The notes under the pieces are model-generated. The model saw nothing but the letters and a program-made list of their open reading frames with translations. It had not been told where the DNA came from and did no database searches. From Algoriphagus limi (GTDB lineage: Bacteria > Bacteroidota > Bacteroidia > Cytophagales > Cyclobacteriaceae): a DNA stretch of 64,000 nucleotides. The stretch is from positions 1,744,296 to 1,808,295 of the forward strand of contig NZ_JANWGH010000001.1 of the NCBI RefSeq assembly GCF_024919275.1. The letters are read 5' to 3'. The stretch's first letter is position 1. The number at the start of each line of letters is the position of its first letter. Positions 18,235 to 28,044 of the stretch are shown here, piece by piece. The position numbers and the translations under genes were made by a program.

Positions 18235-20034
18235 ATGGATAGAAATCAAGCAACAGGGCTGATTTTATTTGCAGCGGTCATTCTTATTTACTCCATCTTT
18301 TTCGCGAGTGGCCCAGAAGTGCAGCCTGAAGAAGAAGCTACAACCAGTGAACTTGTCACTTCGGCTGAAGAGCCAACTGTAGAACAGACTCCGATTGTAG
18401 AGTCAACTTCTGATACCCTTTCTCAAGCAAAAATTGAAAAATATGGAGTTTTGGCTCCATTAACCTTAGGCGAGGAAGAGCTTGTTACTTTAGAAAATGA
18501 GCTAATTCGCGTGGAAATTTCCACAAAAGGAGCAAGCATCAAGAATGTAATTCTAAAGGAGTACAAAGACTGGGAAGGACAAGATTTGGCATTGTTGGAT
18601 GAAGTTTCTTCATCCATGGTTCATGCCTTAAATACAACCCGAGGACCGGTTTTATTAGAGGATTTTTATTTCACGCCAGAAGTAACTTCTGAAACAAAAG
18701 AAGACGGAAAAGAAATAACGGTATTGACTCTTAAAGCTGGGACAGAAAGCGGAGCCTTGATTCAACAGTTTATGTTAGAATCGGACTCTTATCAGGTTAA
18801 AAAGAGCTTTGAAATCGATCGCTATCAGGGAGTATTTACTCAAAATTCCCTTTCTCTAAATTGGAAAGATCAGGCTCGTGCTCACGAACGTGACTTGGCA
18901 GAGTCCAGAAGAAAAACCCAGGTAAACTTCTACACAACGGGGGGTTCTTATGACAATTTGGGAGTTGGAGAGTCACCTGAAACAAGCGTTCCGGAAGAAC
19001 CTGTCAAATGGATTGGTTTTAGTCAGCGATTTTTCACAGCTGGAATCATTGCAGACGAAGCATTCAACAATGTAACTCTAGCTCAAAGCACCCCTACGGA
19101 TAGCCTTTTTGTGCGGAATATGGAAGCACAATTAGAAATCCCAATGAATTCAGGGAAAGCAGATTACCAATTCTACTTTGGTCCTGACAAGTACAAGGTT
19201 CTAAAAAGTGTTACCGATGGATTTGAGAAGAACGTTGACATGGGATACTTCTTTGTCAGCTGGGTAAACAAATACATTATTGTTAACCTTTTCTCCTTCT
19301 TAGAAAAGTACTTCAGTAACTACGGGGTAATCATCATCCTCATTGTTTTGATTATCAAGTTGGCGCTATCTCCGCTTACCTACAAGTCCTATATAGGGAT
19401 GGCAAAAATGCGGGTGATTAAGCCTGAAATTGATGAATTGAAGGAGAAATACGGAGACGATCCTACGAAAATGCAGCAAGAGCAAATGAAGCTTTTCTCC
19501 CAGTTGGGAGTAAGCCCAATCTCAGGATGTCTTCCTTTGCTTCTTCAAATGCCATTCTTGTTTGCAATGTTCTTCTTTTTCCCAAATGCCATTGAACTTC
19601 GACAAGAATCTTTCCTTTGGGCAAAAGACCTTTCGACTTACGACGAATTCATCAAATTACCATTTACCATTCCGTTCTATGGTTCCCATGTAAGTTTGTT
19701 CACGCTTTTGATGACCGTATCTCAAATCATTTATACTCATTTCAATAATCAATTGACCACGGCAACCGGTCCTATGAAAAACCTAGGATACATTATGCCG
19801 GTGATGTTCATGTTTATTTTGAATTCGTATCCTGCAGGTTTGAGTTTCTATTATTTCGTTTCCAACGTCGTTACTTTTGGCCAGCAGGCCCTAATCAAGC
19901 TTTCTGTGGATGATCAAAAGATCAGGCAAAAAGTAGAGGAGAATAAAGTCAAGAATGCGAATAAGAAAAAATCTAAATTCCAGCAAAGACTGGAAGATGC
20001 GATGAAAGCTGCAGACGCAAATCGAAAAAAATAA
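18235..20034 (+). CDS. yidC: Membrane protein insertase YidC
   Basis: A 599-residue inner-membrane protein that inserts and folds membrane proteins, alone or with SecYEG. An N-terminal TM (GLILFAAVILIYSIFFA) anchors an acidic linker and the large periplasmic domain (about residues 80-330). This is followed by the conserved C-terminal five-helix core beginning VNLFSFLEKYFSNYGVIIILIVLIIKLALSPLTYKS, whose Lys/Arg region lines the hydrophilic groove. SQLGVSPISGCLPLLLQMPFLFAMF is the strongest signature. A Lys-rich tail (NANKKKSKFQQRLE) likely contacts ribosomes. Terminator follows. Confidence 0.95.
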   Translation: MDRNQATGLILFAAVILIYSIFFASGPEVQPEEEATTSELVTSAEEPTVEQTPIVESTSDTLSQAKIEKYGVLAPLTLGEEELVTLENELIRVEISTKGASIKNVILKEYKDWEGQDLALLDEVSSSMVHALNTTRGPVLLEDFYFTPEVTSETKEDGKEITVLTLKAGTESGALIQQFMLESDSYQVKKSFEIDRYQGVFTQNSLSLNWKDQARAHERDLAESRRKTQVNFYTTGGSYDNLGVGESPETSVPEEPVKWIGFSQRFFTAGIIADEAFNNVTLAQSTPTDSLFVRNMEAQLEIPMNSGKADYQFYFGPDKYKVLKSVTDGFEKNVDMGYFFVSWVNKYIIVNLFSFLEKYFSNYGVIIILIVLIIKLALSPLTYKSYIGMAKMRVIKPEIDELKEKYGDDPTKMQQEQMKLFSQLGVSPISGCLPLLLQMPFLFAMFFFFPNAIELRQESFLWAKDLSTYDEFIKLPFTIPFYGSHVSLFTLLMTVSQIIYTHFNNQLTTATGPMKNLGYIMPVMFMFILNSYPAGLSFYYFVSNVVTFGQQALIKLSVDDQKIRQKVEENKVKNANKKKSKFQQRLEDAMKAADANRKK

Positions 20035-20037
20035 AAG

Positions 20038-20060
20038 AAAGGGCTTTAGGCCCTTTTTTT
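20038..20060 (+). terminator. Rho-independent terminator after yidC
   Basis: AAAGGGC (20038-20044) and GCCCTTT (20050-20056) form a 7-bp stem with loop TTTAG and a T-run. Confidence 0.85.
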
Positions 20061-20226
20061 GTGACATAAAAAATCTTCCTTGACACAGCCTGACCATTTA
20101 TCGGATTTTACTTCAGAAACAACAAACTTTAACAGTTGAGTGATTCTGTAAAAAGCCCTAACTTAAATCCTTGATTTATAAGGGTTTTAGGAATAAAAAA
20201 ACCGATAAAACCTCAAAAAGCGGGCT

Positions 20227-20234
20227 TAATTTTG
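20227..20234 (+). promoter_or_regulatory. TAnnTTTG -7 element upstream of parA
   Basis: TAATTTTG lies 88 nt before the parA start codon. The -33 element is unclear. Confidence 0.35.
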
Positions 20235-20321
20235 CTTAAAAGAGCTTATAAAAAAAGGGAAGAAATCGCTCGATAGCGTGCGGATTTTGATTAATATTGA
20301 GTTTAAATTTCGATCATAACC

Positions 20322-21113
20322 ATGGGAAAAATCATTGCAATCGCCAATCAAAAAGGTGGGGTTGGAAAAACAACCACCGCGATGAACCTTGCTGCTAGTT
20401 TGGCAGTATTGGAATACAAAACCTTGGTGATTGATGCAGACCCACAGGCCAACACCACTTCAGGATTGGGCCAGGATCCAAAATCCATCAATACCAGTAT
20501 TTACGAATGTATGGTGGATGGTATTCCAGTAGAAGATATCATTATCAAAACCGATATCGAATTTTTAGATTTAGTCCCTTCGCATATTGACTTGGTCGGT
20601 GCAGAAGTCGAAATGATCAATATGGAAAACCGGGAAGAAAAAATGAAGGAAGTAATCTCGGGAGTTCGCGATCAATACGACTTCATCATTATTGACTGTT
20701 CCCCATCCTTGGGATTGATCACCATAAATGCATTGACTGCTGCTGATTCAGTAATTATCCCGGTTCAGTGCGAGTACTTCGCTTTGGAAGGCTTGGGTAA
20801 ACTTTTGAACACTATCAAAATCATTCAAACCCGTTTGAATACGAATTTGGAAATCGAAGGTATTCTATTGACCATGTATGATGTACGTCTAAGACTTTCC
20901 AATCAGGTAGTAGAAGAAGTTAGAATGCACTTCAAAAACATGGTTTTTGAAACCATTATCCCTAGAAATGTCCGATTGGGAGAAGCTCCAAGTTTTGGCT
21001 TACCAGCTATTGCTTTTGATGCCGAAGGAAAGGGAGCAATTGCCTATTTGAATTTGGCTAATGAGATTGCCGAGAAAAACGGACTTCAAAAAGTAACAGA
21101 AACTCATGGCTAA
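20322..21113 (+). CDS. parA: Chromosome partitioning ATPase ParA (Soj)
   Basis: A 263-residue Walker-type ATPase. It starts [24 protein letters not shown], the deviant Walker A motif, with DADPQANTT and [12 protein letters not shown] for Walker A' and B. Length and lack of an N-terminal HTH identify chromosomal ParA/Soj rather than a plasmid type. It works with ParB bound at parS to segregate replication origins, so the window may be close to oriC; I find no parS 16-mer. Overlaps parB by 8 nt. Confidence 0.95.
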   Translation: MGKIIAIANQKGGVGKTTTAMNLAASLAVLEYKTLVIDADPQANTTSGLGQDPKSINTSIYECMVDGIPVEDIIIKTDIEFLDLVPSHIDLVGAEVEMINMENREEKMKEVISGVRDQYDFIIIDCSPSLGLITINALTAADSVIIPVQCEYFALEGLGKLLNTIKIIQTRLNTNLEIEGILLTMYDVRLRLSNQVVEEVRMHFKNMVFETIIPRNVRLGEAPSFGLPAIAFDAEGKGAIAYLNLANEIAEKNGLQKVTETHG

Positions 21114-22017
21114 TAATAAACCAAATAGAAAGAAAAGTGCTTTGGGAAGAGGACTTGGAGCTTTGCTTCAGGACAGTCCTGCCAAATCCAATTCAGAGGA
21201 AATTCTTCCTGAAGTTCAAAAAACAGGGATTTTTGAAATTCCTATTGATTCTATTCAGGTTAATCCCTTTCAGCCAAGAACTCATTTTGACAAAGAAGCT
21301 TTGGAAGAGCTTGCCGAATCTATAAAGGTTCAAGGCATTATTCAACCAATCACGGTCCGAAAACTGGATCAAAATGAGTATCAGCTTATTTCCGGGGAAC
21401 GAAGATTCCAAGCTTCAAAATTGGCAGGATTAGATAAAATCCCGGCCTACGTTCGAACTGCCAATGACCAGCAAATGCTGGAAATGGCTCTTATTGAAAA
21501 TATTCAGCGTGAAAATCTCAATGCGCTGGAAATCGCACATTCTTATCAGCGTTTGCTCGCCGAATGTGACCTCAAGCAAGAAGAATTAGGTGATCGGGTT
21601 GGGAAAAACCGAACTACGGTAAACAATTACCTACGATTGCTTAAGCTTCCTCCGTCCATTCAGGCTGCTATTCGTGATCAGCAGATTTCCATGGGCCATG
21701 CCCGCGCTTTGATTAATGTGGAAGACATTGATAAGCAACTGGCGATATTCAAAAAAGCAGTGGAAGAGGAACTGAGTGTTCGGAAAGTAGAAGCCTTGGT
21801 TAAGGCATTGAATGAAGGAAAAGGAGCGAAAAAGGAAAAGCCAGAATTAGACCCGGTAAAAAAATATGAGTTGAATAAACTTCAGCAGCGCCTTGCTTCG
21901 CATTTTGGAACAAAGGTTTCGCTCAAGTCGGACAATAAGAACAGAGGTGAAATAAAAATTCCTTTTCATTCAGCCTCAGATCTCAATCGAATCTTGGAAA
22001 TTCTCGAAATCATTTGA
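21106..22017 (+). CDS. parB: Chromosome partitioning protein ParB (Spo0J)
   Basis: A 303-residue DNA-binding CTPase clamp. N-terminal [10 protein letters not shown] is followed by [16 protein letters not shown] (ParB N-domain box I), [14 protein letters not shown] and [14 protein letters not shown] (box II/III). The HTH ([16 protein letters not shown]) is at about residues 165-180, and a C-terminal dimerisation region follows. It loads at parS and recruits ParA. It overlaps parA at its start and the DUF5683 gene at its end, forming a tight operon. Confidence 0.95.
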   Translation: MANNKPNRKKSALGRGLGALLQDSPAKSNSEEILPEVQKTGIFEIPIDSIQVNPFQPRTHFDKEALEELAESIKVQGIIQPITVRKLDQNEYQLISGERRFQASKLAGLDKIPAYVRTANDQQMLEMALIENIQRENLNALEIAHSYQRLLAECDLKQEELGDRVGKNRTTVNNYLRLLKLPPSIQAAIRDQQISMGHARALINVEDIDKQLAIFKKAVEEELSVRKVEALVKALNEGKGAKKEKPELDPVKKYELNKLQQRLASHFGTKVSLKSDNKNRGEIKIPFHSASDLNRILEILEII

Positions 22018-22628
22018 TTTTGGACCGGTTATCAAAGCATAACTCACAAGTCTTCAAGACCCTATTGGTACTAGTGGGGTTTTCTTTTTTTTTGTGCCTA
22101 AATCCAATTAATTCCTTGGCACAGCAGGACACTACTCAGGTAGAGGTGCGTAAACAAAAGAAAGAAAAACCGGATTATTCTTCCTTACCAAAAAACCCAC
22201 GAAAAGCCTCTCTGCTATCAGCAATGCTTCCAGGAGCAGGCCAAGTTTATAATGGAAAAGCTTGGAAAGTACCGATTATCTACTCAGGTTTTATGGCGGA
22301 TATTTATTTCATCAATTTCAACAATCGGCGCTATCAGGTCTTCCGAGAAGCCCTATTTGCTTTTGATGAAGGTGAACCTAATGGATTCCCTACTCTCAAC
22401 CGGGATGCCTTAGTGAGAAATGTTGATTATTGGAGGAGAAACAGGGATCTCACCATTTTATTGCTGGGAGTGATCTATGCTTTGAATATAATCGACGCAA
22501 ATGTTGACGCTCATTTGTCGGGATTTGACATTTCAGATGAATTGAGTTTGTCTATTGAGCCATCAATCGACAATTTTACAGCCCAAAACCAACAGATGGG
22601 TATAACTTTCAAACTGAATTTTAAATAA
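22014..22628 (+). CDS. DUF5683 family membrane-associated protein
   Basis: A 204-residue protein. The TTG start at 22014 overlaps the parB stop TGA, a coupling that supports this start and gives a signal-like hydrophobic segment (TLLVLVGFSFFLCLNPINSLAQQ). The mature part begins with a charged region, then NPRKASLLSAMLPGAGQVYNGKAWKVPIIYSGF, the DUF5683 signature. Later come WRRNRDLTILLLGVIYALNIIDANVDAHL and a beta-type end. The family is widespread in Bacteroidota, commonly directly after parB and before dapB, with no known function. I infer an envelope role. Confidence 0.8.
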   Translation: MILDRLSKHNSQVFKTLLVLVGFSFFLCLNPINSLAQQDTTQVEVRKQKKEKPDYSSLPKNPRKASLLSAMLPGAGQVYNGKAWKVPIIYSGFMADIYFINFNNRRYQVFREALFAFDEGEPNGFPTLNRDALVRNVDYWRRNRDLTILLLGVIYALNIIDANVDAHLSGFDISDELSLSIEPSIDNFTAQNQQMGITFKLNFK

Positions 22629-23351
22629 ATGAATATCATTTTATTGGGATATGGCAAAATGGGGAAAATCATTGGCGAAATCGCTGAATCCCGAGGTCAT
22701 CAAATCCTTCTAAAAATCGACGAGAATAACAGAGAACTTTTGGAATCTATTGATCCAAAGACCATTGATGTTGCTATTGAATTCAGCCAACCTGAAGCAG
22801 CAGTTTCGAATATTTCATGGTGTTTAAATCATGGTATTCCTGTGGTATCAGGAACCACTGGATGGCTGGATCAAAAACCTCAAATGGATCAACTCGCTGA
22901 AGAAAAGGGAACAGGCTTCTTTTATGCATCCAATTTCAGTATAGGTGTCAATGTGTTTTTCAAAGTCAATGAATACTTGGCCAAGTTGATGAATGAAGTA
23001 CCTGGATATAATGTCAGTATAGAGGAAATTCATCATACAGCTAAAAAGGATGCACCTTCAGGCACGGCCATTACTTTAGCAGAGGGAATAATCAAAAACC
23101 AGCGGGGATTTACTGCGTGGCACTTGTCCGAACAATCGTCCGAAAATGGACAAAGTATCCCAATTACTTCCAAGCGCATCGACCCTGCTCCCGGCACCCA
23201 TATTATTCGATACCAATCTGAAATAGACGATATTGAAATCTCTCATACTGCTCACAGTAGGCAAGGATTTGCTCTTGGCGCAGTTTTGGTGGCTGAGTGG
23301 CTGCCTGGAAAAAAAGGAGTTTTAACGATGAATGACTTTCTTTCATTCTGA
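22629..23351 (+). CDS. dapB: 4-hydroxy-tetrahydrodipicolinate reductase
   Basis: A 240-residue NAD(P)H-dependent enzyme of the lysine/diaminopimelate pathway, supplying the peptidoglycan cross-linking amino acid. GYGKMGKIIGEIA is the dinucleotide-binding motif (residues 6-18), and EIHHTAKKDAPSGTA contains the catalytic His and Lys residues. GTTGW and YASNFSIGVNVFF are family hallmarks. ATG follows the DUF5683 stop directly, so it is part of the par operon. Confidence 0.95.
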   Translation: MNIILLGYGKMGKIIGEIAESRGHQILLKIDENNRELLESIDPKTIDVAIEFSQPEAAVSNISWCLNHGIPVVSGTTGWLDQKPQMDQLAEEKGTGFFYASNFSIGVNVFFKVNEYLAKLMNEVPGYNVSIEEIHHTAKKDAPSGTAITLAEGIIKNQRGFTAWHLSEQSSENGQSIPITSKRIDPAPGTHIIRYQSEIDDIEISHTAHSRQGFALGAVLVAEWLPGKKGVLTMNDFLSF

Positions 23352-23362
23352 AAAATAAAAAA

Positions 23363-24439
23363 ATGAGTACAAGCCCTAAAAAGAAAAAGTCAGCCGCTAG
23401 AGAATGGCTTGACGCCTTAGTTTTTGCAGTAGTAGCAGCGAGTTTGATTCGTTGGCTTTTATTAGAACCTTTCACCATCCCAACAGCATCCATGGAGAAA
23501 TCGCTTTTGGTGGGGGATTTCCTTTTTGTGAGCAAAATGCATTATGGAACCCGAATCCCTAAGACTCCACTTCAGGTTCCATTGACCCACCAAAAGATTT
23601 GGGGAACGGAGATTCCCTCCTATTCTGATGCAATCCAACTTCCATATTATCGATTGCCAGGATTTACCGACGTCAAAAGAAATGATGTGGTAGTTTTCAA
23701 TTATCCGGTAGAATTTCAATTTCCAAATGACTTAAAAACCAATTATATCAAGCGGGCAGTTGGAGTTCCGGGAGACGTGATTGAAATCAAAAATGGGGAT
23801 CTTTTTGTGAATGGTGAGGTAGCCATGAAGCCAGAGGAAATGCAATATTCCTATGATGTTTTGACTAACCGAATGCTAAACGCTGATTTTTTTGCTGATT
23901 ATGGTATTAACCCAGCAAGCTTCATGGCATTCCCGGATGGTTCGGGATACATAGTTTATGCCACTGATTTGGTAATCGATCGGCTAAAAGAATCTCCTGT
24001 AGTCACCGAGGTCCGAAAACGAATCATGGGTCCTCGAGGTGAAAATGGAATTTTCCCAGATGGATTGACTTTGGGTTGGAATCGAGATCAATATGGACCA
24101 CTCACAATTCCTGGCAAAGGTGCAACCATAGAAATGAACGAAGACAATGTCCTTCGCTATGGATCCACGATTAAAAATTATGAAGGACATGATCAAGTTG
24201 ACATTCGCGACGGTCAGCTATTTATCGATGGTCAAAAAGTAGACCGCTATACCTTCAAGCAGGATTACTACTTTATGATGGGAGACAATAGACACGATTC
24301 TTTAGATTCTCGCTATTGGGGTTTTGTCCCAGAAGATCATGTAGTGGGAAAAGCTTGGTTCTTATGGCTTTCGCTGGATGAATTCGAATCCTTCTTTGGC
24401 AAGATTCGATGGAATAGAATTTTCAAAGGAATCAGTTAA
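23363..24439 (+). CDS. lepB: Signal peptidase I
   Basis: A 358-residue membrane serine protease that removes signal peptides of exported proteins. TM near residues 16-35. Catalytic Ser43 is in PTASMEKSL and catalytic Lys130 in YIKRAVGVPGD. Box E is GDNRHDSLDSRYWG. A long insertion between box D and box E (about residues 150-290) is normal for Bacteroidota LepB and explains the length. Last gene of the par-dap-lep operon, ending at a bidirectional terminator. Confidence 0.95.
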   Translation: MSTSPKKKKSAAREWLDALVFAVVAASLIRWLLLEPFTIPTASMEKSLLVGDFLFVSKMHYGTRIPKTPLQVPLTHQKIWGTEIPSYSDAIQLPYYRLPGFTDVKRNDVVVFNYPVEFQFPNDLKTNYIKRAVGVPGDVIEIKNGDLFVNGEVAMKPEEMQYSYDVLTNRMLNADFFADYGINPASFMAFPDGSGYIVYATDLVIDRLKESPVVTEVRKRIMGPRGENGIFPDGLTLGWNRDQYGPLTIPGKGATIEMNEDNVLRYGSTIKNYEGHDQVDIRDGQLFIDGQKVDRYTFKQDYYFMMGDNRHDSLDSRYWGFVPEDHVVGKAWFLWLSLDEFESFFGKIRWNRIFKGIS

Positions 24440-24464
24440 AAAAAAGCCCAAATGGGCTTTTTTT
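24438..24464. terminator. Bidirectional terminator between lepB and ung
   Basis: AAAAAAGCCC and GGGCTTTTTT around AAAT form a symmetric hairpin with T-runs on both strands, between convergent genes. Confidence 0.85.
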
Positions 24465-24469
24465 AACTC

Positions 24470-25132
24470 TTACCATTTAATTGGATCTATCCCATTCCTT
24501 TCGAGATAAGCATTCGCCTTCGAAAAATGCTTGCAACCAAGAAAACCTCTGTGAGCAGACAAGGGACTTGGGTGAGGTGCTTTCAAAATCAAATGCTTTT
24601 TCTCATCTATCAGTTCGGCCTTTTTCCCGGCATAAGCTCCCCAAAGTAAAAAAACCACATTAGACCGCTTTTCACTGATTGTATGAATAACAGAATCAGT
24701 GAATTCCTCCCAACCGTGTTTTTGATGGGAGCCTGCCTGAGCAGCACGTACAGTTAGGGTTGCATTGAGAAGAAAAACGCCTTGTTTCGCCCATCGGGTC
24801 AAATCCCCGTTGGGAGGCATATCGATACCTAAATCTGATTTGATTTCTTTGAAAATATTCAATAAACTCGGTGGAAAAGGGACACCTGGACGAACGGAAA
24901 ATGAAAGCCCATGTGCCTGACCGGGACCATGATAGGGATCTTGGCCCAAGATAACCACCTTCACTTGATCAAGCGGACATTGATCAAAGGCATTAAAAAT
25001 CAGTTTTCCGGGAGGATAAACTGTTTGAGATGCATATTCTGATTTGACAAATGTGACTAAATCTTTGAAATATGGCTTTTGAAAAACTTCACTCAAAACA
25101 ACTCTCCAGGATTCCTCAATTCTTACATCCAT
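24470..25132 (-). CDS. ung: Uracil-DNA glycosylase
   Basis: A 220-residue base-excision repair enzyme that removes uracil from [24 protein letters not shown] contains the water-activating Asp65 and the uracil-binding pocket. FLLNATLTV and [11 protein letters not shown] (catalytic His loop, Leu intercalation) complete the family-1 signature. Length is typical. Starts at ATG 25130-25132; divergent from apaG. Confidence 0.96.
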   Translation of the reverse strand: MDVRIEESWRVVLSEVFQKPYFKDLVTFVKSEYASQTVYPPGKLIFNAFDQCPLDQVKVVILGQDPYHGPGQAHGLSFSVRPGVPFPPSLLNIFKEIKSDLGIDMPPNGDLTRWAKQGVFLLNATLTVRAAQAGSHQKHGWEEFTDSVIHTISEKRSNVVFLLWGAYAGKKAELIDEKKHLILKAPHPSPLSAHRGFLGCKHFSKANAYLERNGIDPIKW

Positions 25133-25143
25133 AGGTAAATTAA

Positions 25144-25173
25144 TTGATATTCAAATAGTTCGTCGTATATTTG
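25144..25173 (+). promoter_or_regulatory. Bacteroidota-type promoter for apaG
   Basis: TTG at 25144-25146 and TATATTTG at 25166-25173 are spaced by 19 nt, a full match to the Bacteroidota consensus, 24 nt before the apaG ATG. Confidence 0.6.
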
Positions 25174-25196
25174 TTGACTTTTAAATTATTCTCTCA

Positions 25197-25583
25197 ATGG
25201 TAACAGCTATCACGGAAGGCATTGAAGTCAGTGTGGAAGTCACTTATCAAGCCGAGTTTTCGAGCCCTCTTCAGCATCATTATGTTTTTACCTACAAGGT
25301 AACAATTCATAATAGAAGCGATATCACTGTTCAATTGTTACGGCGAAGATGGGAAATTTCCGATGCAGCTGAAACACGAAAAGTCGTAGAAGGAGATGGC
25401 GTAGTTGGACAGCAACCTACCCTAGAACCAGGTCAAAGCCATAGTTACGTTTCGGGATGTAACCTTCGATCCGGATTAGGAAAAATGAAAGGCTGGTACA
25501 CCATGCAAAAAGTTTATAATGAAAAGGAATTTGAGGTGGTAGTTCCCGAATTTCAAATGATCTCCAATATTTTTCATAATTAA
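25197..25583 (+). CDS. apaG: ApaG family protein
   Basis: A 128-residue beta-sandwich protein. VSVEVTYQAEFSSPLQHHYVFTYKVTIHN and VQLLRRRWEISDA then VVGQQPTLEPG are the ApaG hallmarks. It is a fibronectin-III-like fold associated in Proteobacteria with Co2+/Mg2+ efflux; biochemical role unclear. No signal peptide. Followed 5 nt later by a methyltransferase gene using a TTG start, likely the same transcript. Confidence 0.9.
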   Translation: MVTAITEGIEVSVEVTYQAEFSSPLQHHYVFTYKVTIHNRSDITVQLLRRRWEISDAAETRKVVEGDGVVGQQPTLEPGQSHSYVSGCNLRSGLGKMKGWYTMQKVYNEKEFEVVVPEFQMISNIFHN

Positions 25584-25588
25584 TCCCC

Positions 25589-26368
25589 TTGCCTAATTTT
25601 CTATTTCCTGCATTAGGATATCTGTATTATTGGCTATTAAAAGAGGATCAGTATTCCCTTCAAGGACCTTTTCTATCAGATCTTTATCAAGATTTAAAAA
25701 ACTTTCTAAAATATCACGAAGAGGATGATTTGGAAATTGAAAACTTTCGAAAGGAGCTACTTCATAATCATAAATTGATCCCTGTAGAGGACTTTGGAGC
25801 AGGCTCAAAAAAAGTCCCCCAAAGAGACCGGAAAATTTCAGATATCACCCGATTTTCAACCTCCGGAAGAAAATTCGCTCAGCTCTATCAATTTTTTGCT
25901 TCGAAAACTCCAGCTCAGCTTTTAATAGAATTAGGCACCTGCATGGGAATTACCACCCGCTACCTGAGTCAAGTGGCCCTAGGAAAATTAGCAACCTTTG
26001 AAGGCTCTTCCAGTATTCGAGAAGTTGCCAAAACGGGATTTAAAAAGGAGAATACGGAATTTATCCTAGGAAAAATCCAAGATACACTTCCACCATTCCT
26101 GGAAAAAAATCCTATTGTCGATTTTGCATTAGTAGACGCTACCCATACTTATAATGCCACGATGGATTATTTTGAAATGCTCCTCCCACATCTGCATTCC
26201 AAAAGTATCCTGGTAATTGCTGATATCTATTGGTCCCGAGAAATGTATCAGGCTTGGAAAACTATCATAGCAAAACCGGAGGTTCGATTGAGCCTTGACT
26301 TCTACGAATGTGGGGTTCTATTTTTTGATTTCCCGGGAGAAAAAACTCACCGGATCTTGGATTACTGA
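25589..26368 (+). CDS. Class I SAM-dependent methyltransferase, O-methyltransferase-like
   Basis: A 259-residue protein with TTG start at 25589, directly downstream of apaG. The first 80 residues are an accessory helical part. The Rossmann core starts at LLIELGTCMGITTRYL (SAM motif I, about residue 112), then LATFEGSSSIREVAKT and VDFALVDATHTYNATMDYFEMLLPHL (motif IV with the D-A-x-H pattern common in catechol-type O-methyltransferases). Substrate unknown. Its end overlaps the convergent TPMT-like gene by 7 nt. Confidence 0.65.
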   Translation: MPNFLFPALGYLYYWLLKEDQYSLQGPFLSDLYQDLKNFLKYHEEDDLEIENFRKELLHNHKLIPVEDFGAGSKKVPQRDRKISDITRFSTSGRKFAQLYQFFASKTPAQLLIELGTCMGITTRYLSQVALGKLATFEGSSSIREVAKTGFKKENTEFILGKIQDTLPPFLEKNPIVDFALVDATHTYNATMDYFEMLLPHLHSKSILVIADIYWSREMYQAWKTIIAKPEVRLSLDFYECGVLFFDFPGEKTHRILDY

Positions 26369-26946
26369 TTTTCAAATTCAATGAAAAGTTCCGACCCACT
26401 TCTAGGAGGAATGGAATTGTAACAAGGCTCAAGCTTCTTTATCACAAAATATTGGGAGAATAATTTTTGATACTCCTCCACATTTCCTCCAAAAGGCGGC
26501 CCCTGTCTTTCAAAATCTTTGGAAAAAAGCACACCTGCTAGGGTTCCTTTCGGCTTTAAAAGTTGTTTCATTTTTTGACAATAGTCTTCCCGCTGACTGG
26601 GGTGAAGCGCACAAAAAAAGGTTTGTTCCAAAATCAAATCATAGGATCCCTGATGCTCAAAAAAGTCCTGATGGTGGATATTTTTTTTAGGAAAATCAGG
26701 ATAAGCCTTGCTAAAATTTGTTAATGGAATTTCGGAAATATCGAGCAAATGAACGTCTGAAAAGCCTTTTTTGAATGCATAAGCCACTTCATGACCATTT
26801 CCTGCTCCGGGAATCAGAATCCTGATTTTCTTGTCTTCAATTTGGTCTAAATATTGTACTAGCGGGGATGAAGGATAGCCAATGTCCCAGCCCGTTGTCC
26901 CTTGACAATAGCGCTGAGTCCAATAGCTTTCATCAAAATACGTCAT
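26362..26946 (-). CDS. Thiopurine S-methyltransferase-like SAM methyltransferase
   Basis: A 194-residue protein with the TPMT/Tehb-like opening YWTQRYCQGTTGWDIGYPSSPLVQY, SAM motif I in ILIPGAGNGHEVAYAF, LLDISEIPL, and FCALHPSQREDY, characteristic of the TPMT superfamily. Members methylate thiols or selenium/tellurium compounds, or aid detoxification; the substrate here is unknown. Short for the family but complete. Convergent overlap of 7 nt with the upstream methyltransferase. Confidence 0.75.
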   Translation of the reverse strand: MTYFDESYWTQRYCQGTTGWDIGYPSSPLVQYLDQIEDKKIRILIPGAGNGHEVAYAFKKGFSDVHLLDISEIPLTNFSKAYPDFPKKNIHHQDFFEHQGSYDLILEQTFFCALHPSQREDYCQKMKQLLKPKGTLAGVLFSKDFERQGPPFGGNVEEYQKLFSQYFVIKKLEPCYNSIPPRSGSELFIEFENQ

Positions 26947-26963
26947 AAAGCCCTACTTAAATT

Positions 26964-27893
26964 ATGAGCACTAATTTTCAAAAAGATTCTGAACCTAAAA
27001 AAGACCAGGGAAAGAATATCATCATTATTGTATTGGTTCTTTTGGTCATCATCAGTGGGATCAAACTGTACACAGATTATGTGGACCGCACCAAGAAAAC
27101 TGAAGAAATCCTACTACTCTCAACTGAAAACAACCAATTGAATCAGCGACTGGATTCAGTCACTTATCAATTGAATCTCCGCATTCAAGAAATCGAAAAA
27201 TTGGGTGGAGACATTGCAGCTTTGGAGCAAGTTCGCGATCAATTAATCGCAGAACGTAACTCTAATCGTCAGCGTACAGCTAATGAAATCGCGGAATTGA
27301 ACAAACGAATTCAATCCTACAATTCCATGCTTCAGGAAAAAGATCAGGAGATTTTGGAGTTGCGCGCAATGAATCAGCAGCTGTATGCAGAAAATCAAGA
27401 TCTCAAAACCACGCAGGCTGAAATCGAGGAAGAGGTTGCGAAGCTGAATCTTCAAAAAGAGGATTTGCAGGCTAAAGTCAATGTAGCTTCCATGCTCAAG
27501 GCCGAGAACATTACAGTAGCTGCAATTAATCGGCGAGGAAGAGAACGAGTGGAAACCACCAATGATTTCCGAAATCGGCAGATCGAGCGAATCAAAATCA
27601 GTTTCAATTTCGCAGAAAACAAAGTTGCACCTCCAGGACCAAGAAATGTGTACGTTCAAATCTTAGCTCCTAATGAGCAGCCAATCTTCGACGTAGCAAA
27701 AGGCTCAGGAACCTTCACCGTAGATGGAGTAGAACAGTTTTATACTGTAAAACAAGATGTGCTTTTCAACAATTCTGGTGAGCCACTCACCTTCTATTAT
27801 GAAAAAGGCTCTGACTATACTTCTGGAGATCACACGATTCGGATTTTTGTAGATAATTATCAAATCGGATCCTCTACTTTCTCTGTAAAATAA
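26964..27893 (+). CDS. Membrane-anchored coiled-coil protein
   Basis: A 309-residue protein with a short charged N-terminus, one TM (NIIIIVLVLLVIISGIKLYT, residues 18-37) and a long coiled coil (about 45-190) made of heptads such as NNQLNQRLDSVTYQL and AEIEEEVAKLNLQKEDLQ. The C-terminal 120 residues are a globular beta domain (ERIKISFNFAENKVA, GPRNVYVQILAPNEQPIF, GDHTIRIFVDNYQIG). N-in, C-out topology is likely, placing the coil and domain in the periplasm. Common in Bacteroidota, sometimes mislabelled as chromosome partitioning. Terminator follows. Confidence 0.7.
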   Translation: MSTNFQKDSEPKKDQGKNIIIIVLVLLVIISGIKLYTDYVDRTKKTEEILLLSTENNQLNQRLDSVTYQLNLRIQEIEKLGGDIAALEQVRDQLIAERNSNRQRTANEIAELNKRIQSYNSMLQEKDQEILELRAMNQQLYAENQDLKTTQAEIEEEVAKLNLQKEDLQAKVNVASMLKAENITVAAINRRGRERVETTNDFRNRQIERIKISFNFAENKVAPPGPRNVYVQILAPNEQPIFDVAKGSGTFTVDGVEQFYTVKQDVLFNNSGEPLTFYYEKGSDYTSGDHTIRIFVDNYQIGSSTFSVK

Positions 27894-27914
27894 AAAACAG
27901 CTCAATCAATACAG

Positions 27915-27943
27915 AAACCTCTCTAAATCAGAGAGGTTTTTTT
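27915..27943 (+). terminator. Rho-independent terminator after the coiled-coil gene
   Basis: AAACCTCTCT (27915-27924) and AGAGAGGTTT (27930-27939) form a 10-bp stem with a 5-nt loop and T-run. Confidence 0.85.
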
Positions 27944-27975
27944 ATGTCTTGACCCTAAATACATCCCGAATTCTA

Positions 27976-28007
27976 TTTGGAAAAAAGGATAGATTCGCCT
28001 ACTTTTG
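27976..28007 (+). promoter_or_regulatory. Promoter of the rpsF-rpsR-rplI operon
   Basis: TTTG at 27976-27979 and TACTTTTG at 28000-28007 are separated by 20 nt, matching the Bacteroidota consensus. The leader to the rpsF ATG at 28045 is about 30 nt. Confidence 0.65.
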
Positions 28008-28044
28008 CGGTCTGTTTAATTTAAATCCATAAACACATTTGAAA

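Noticed and set aside
20061..20321. Possible parS site near parA
   Set aside because: No sequence close to the conserved parS 16-mer was found.
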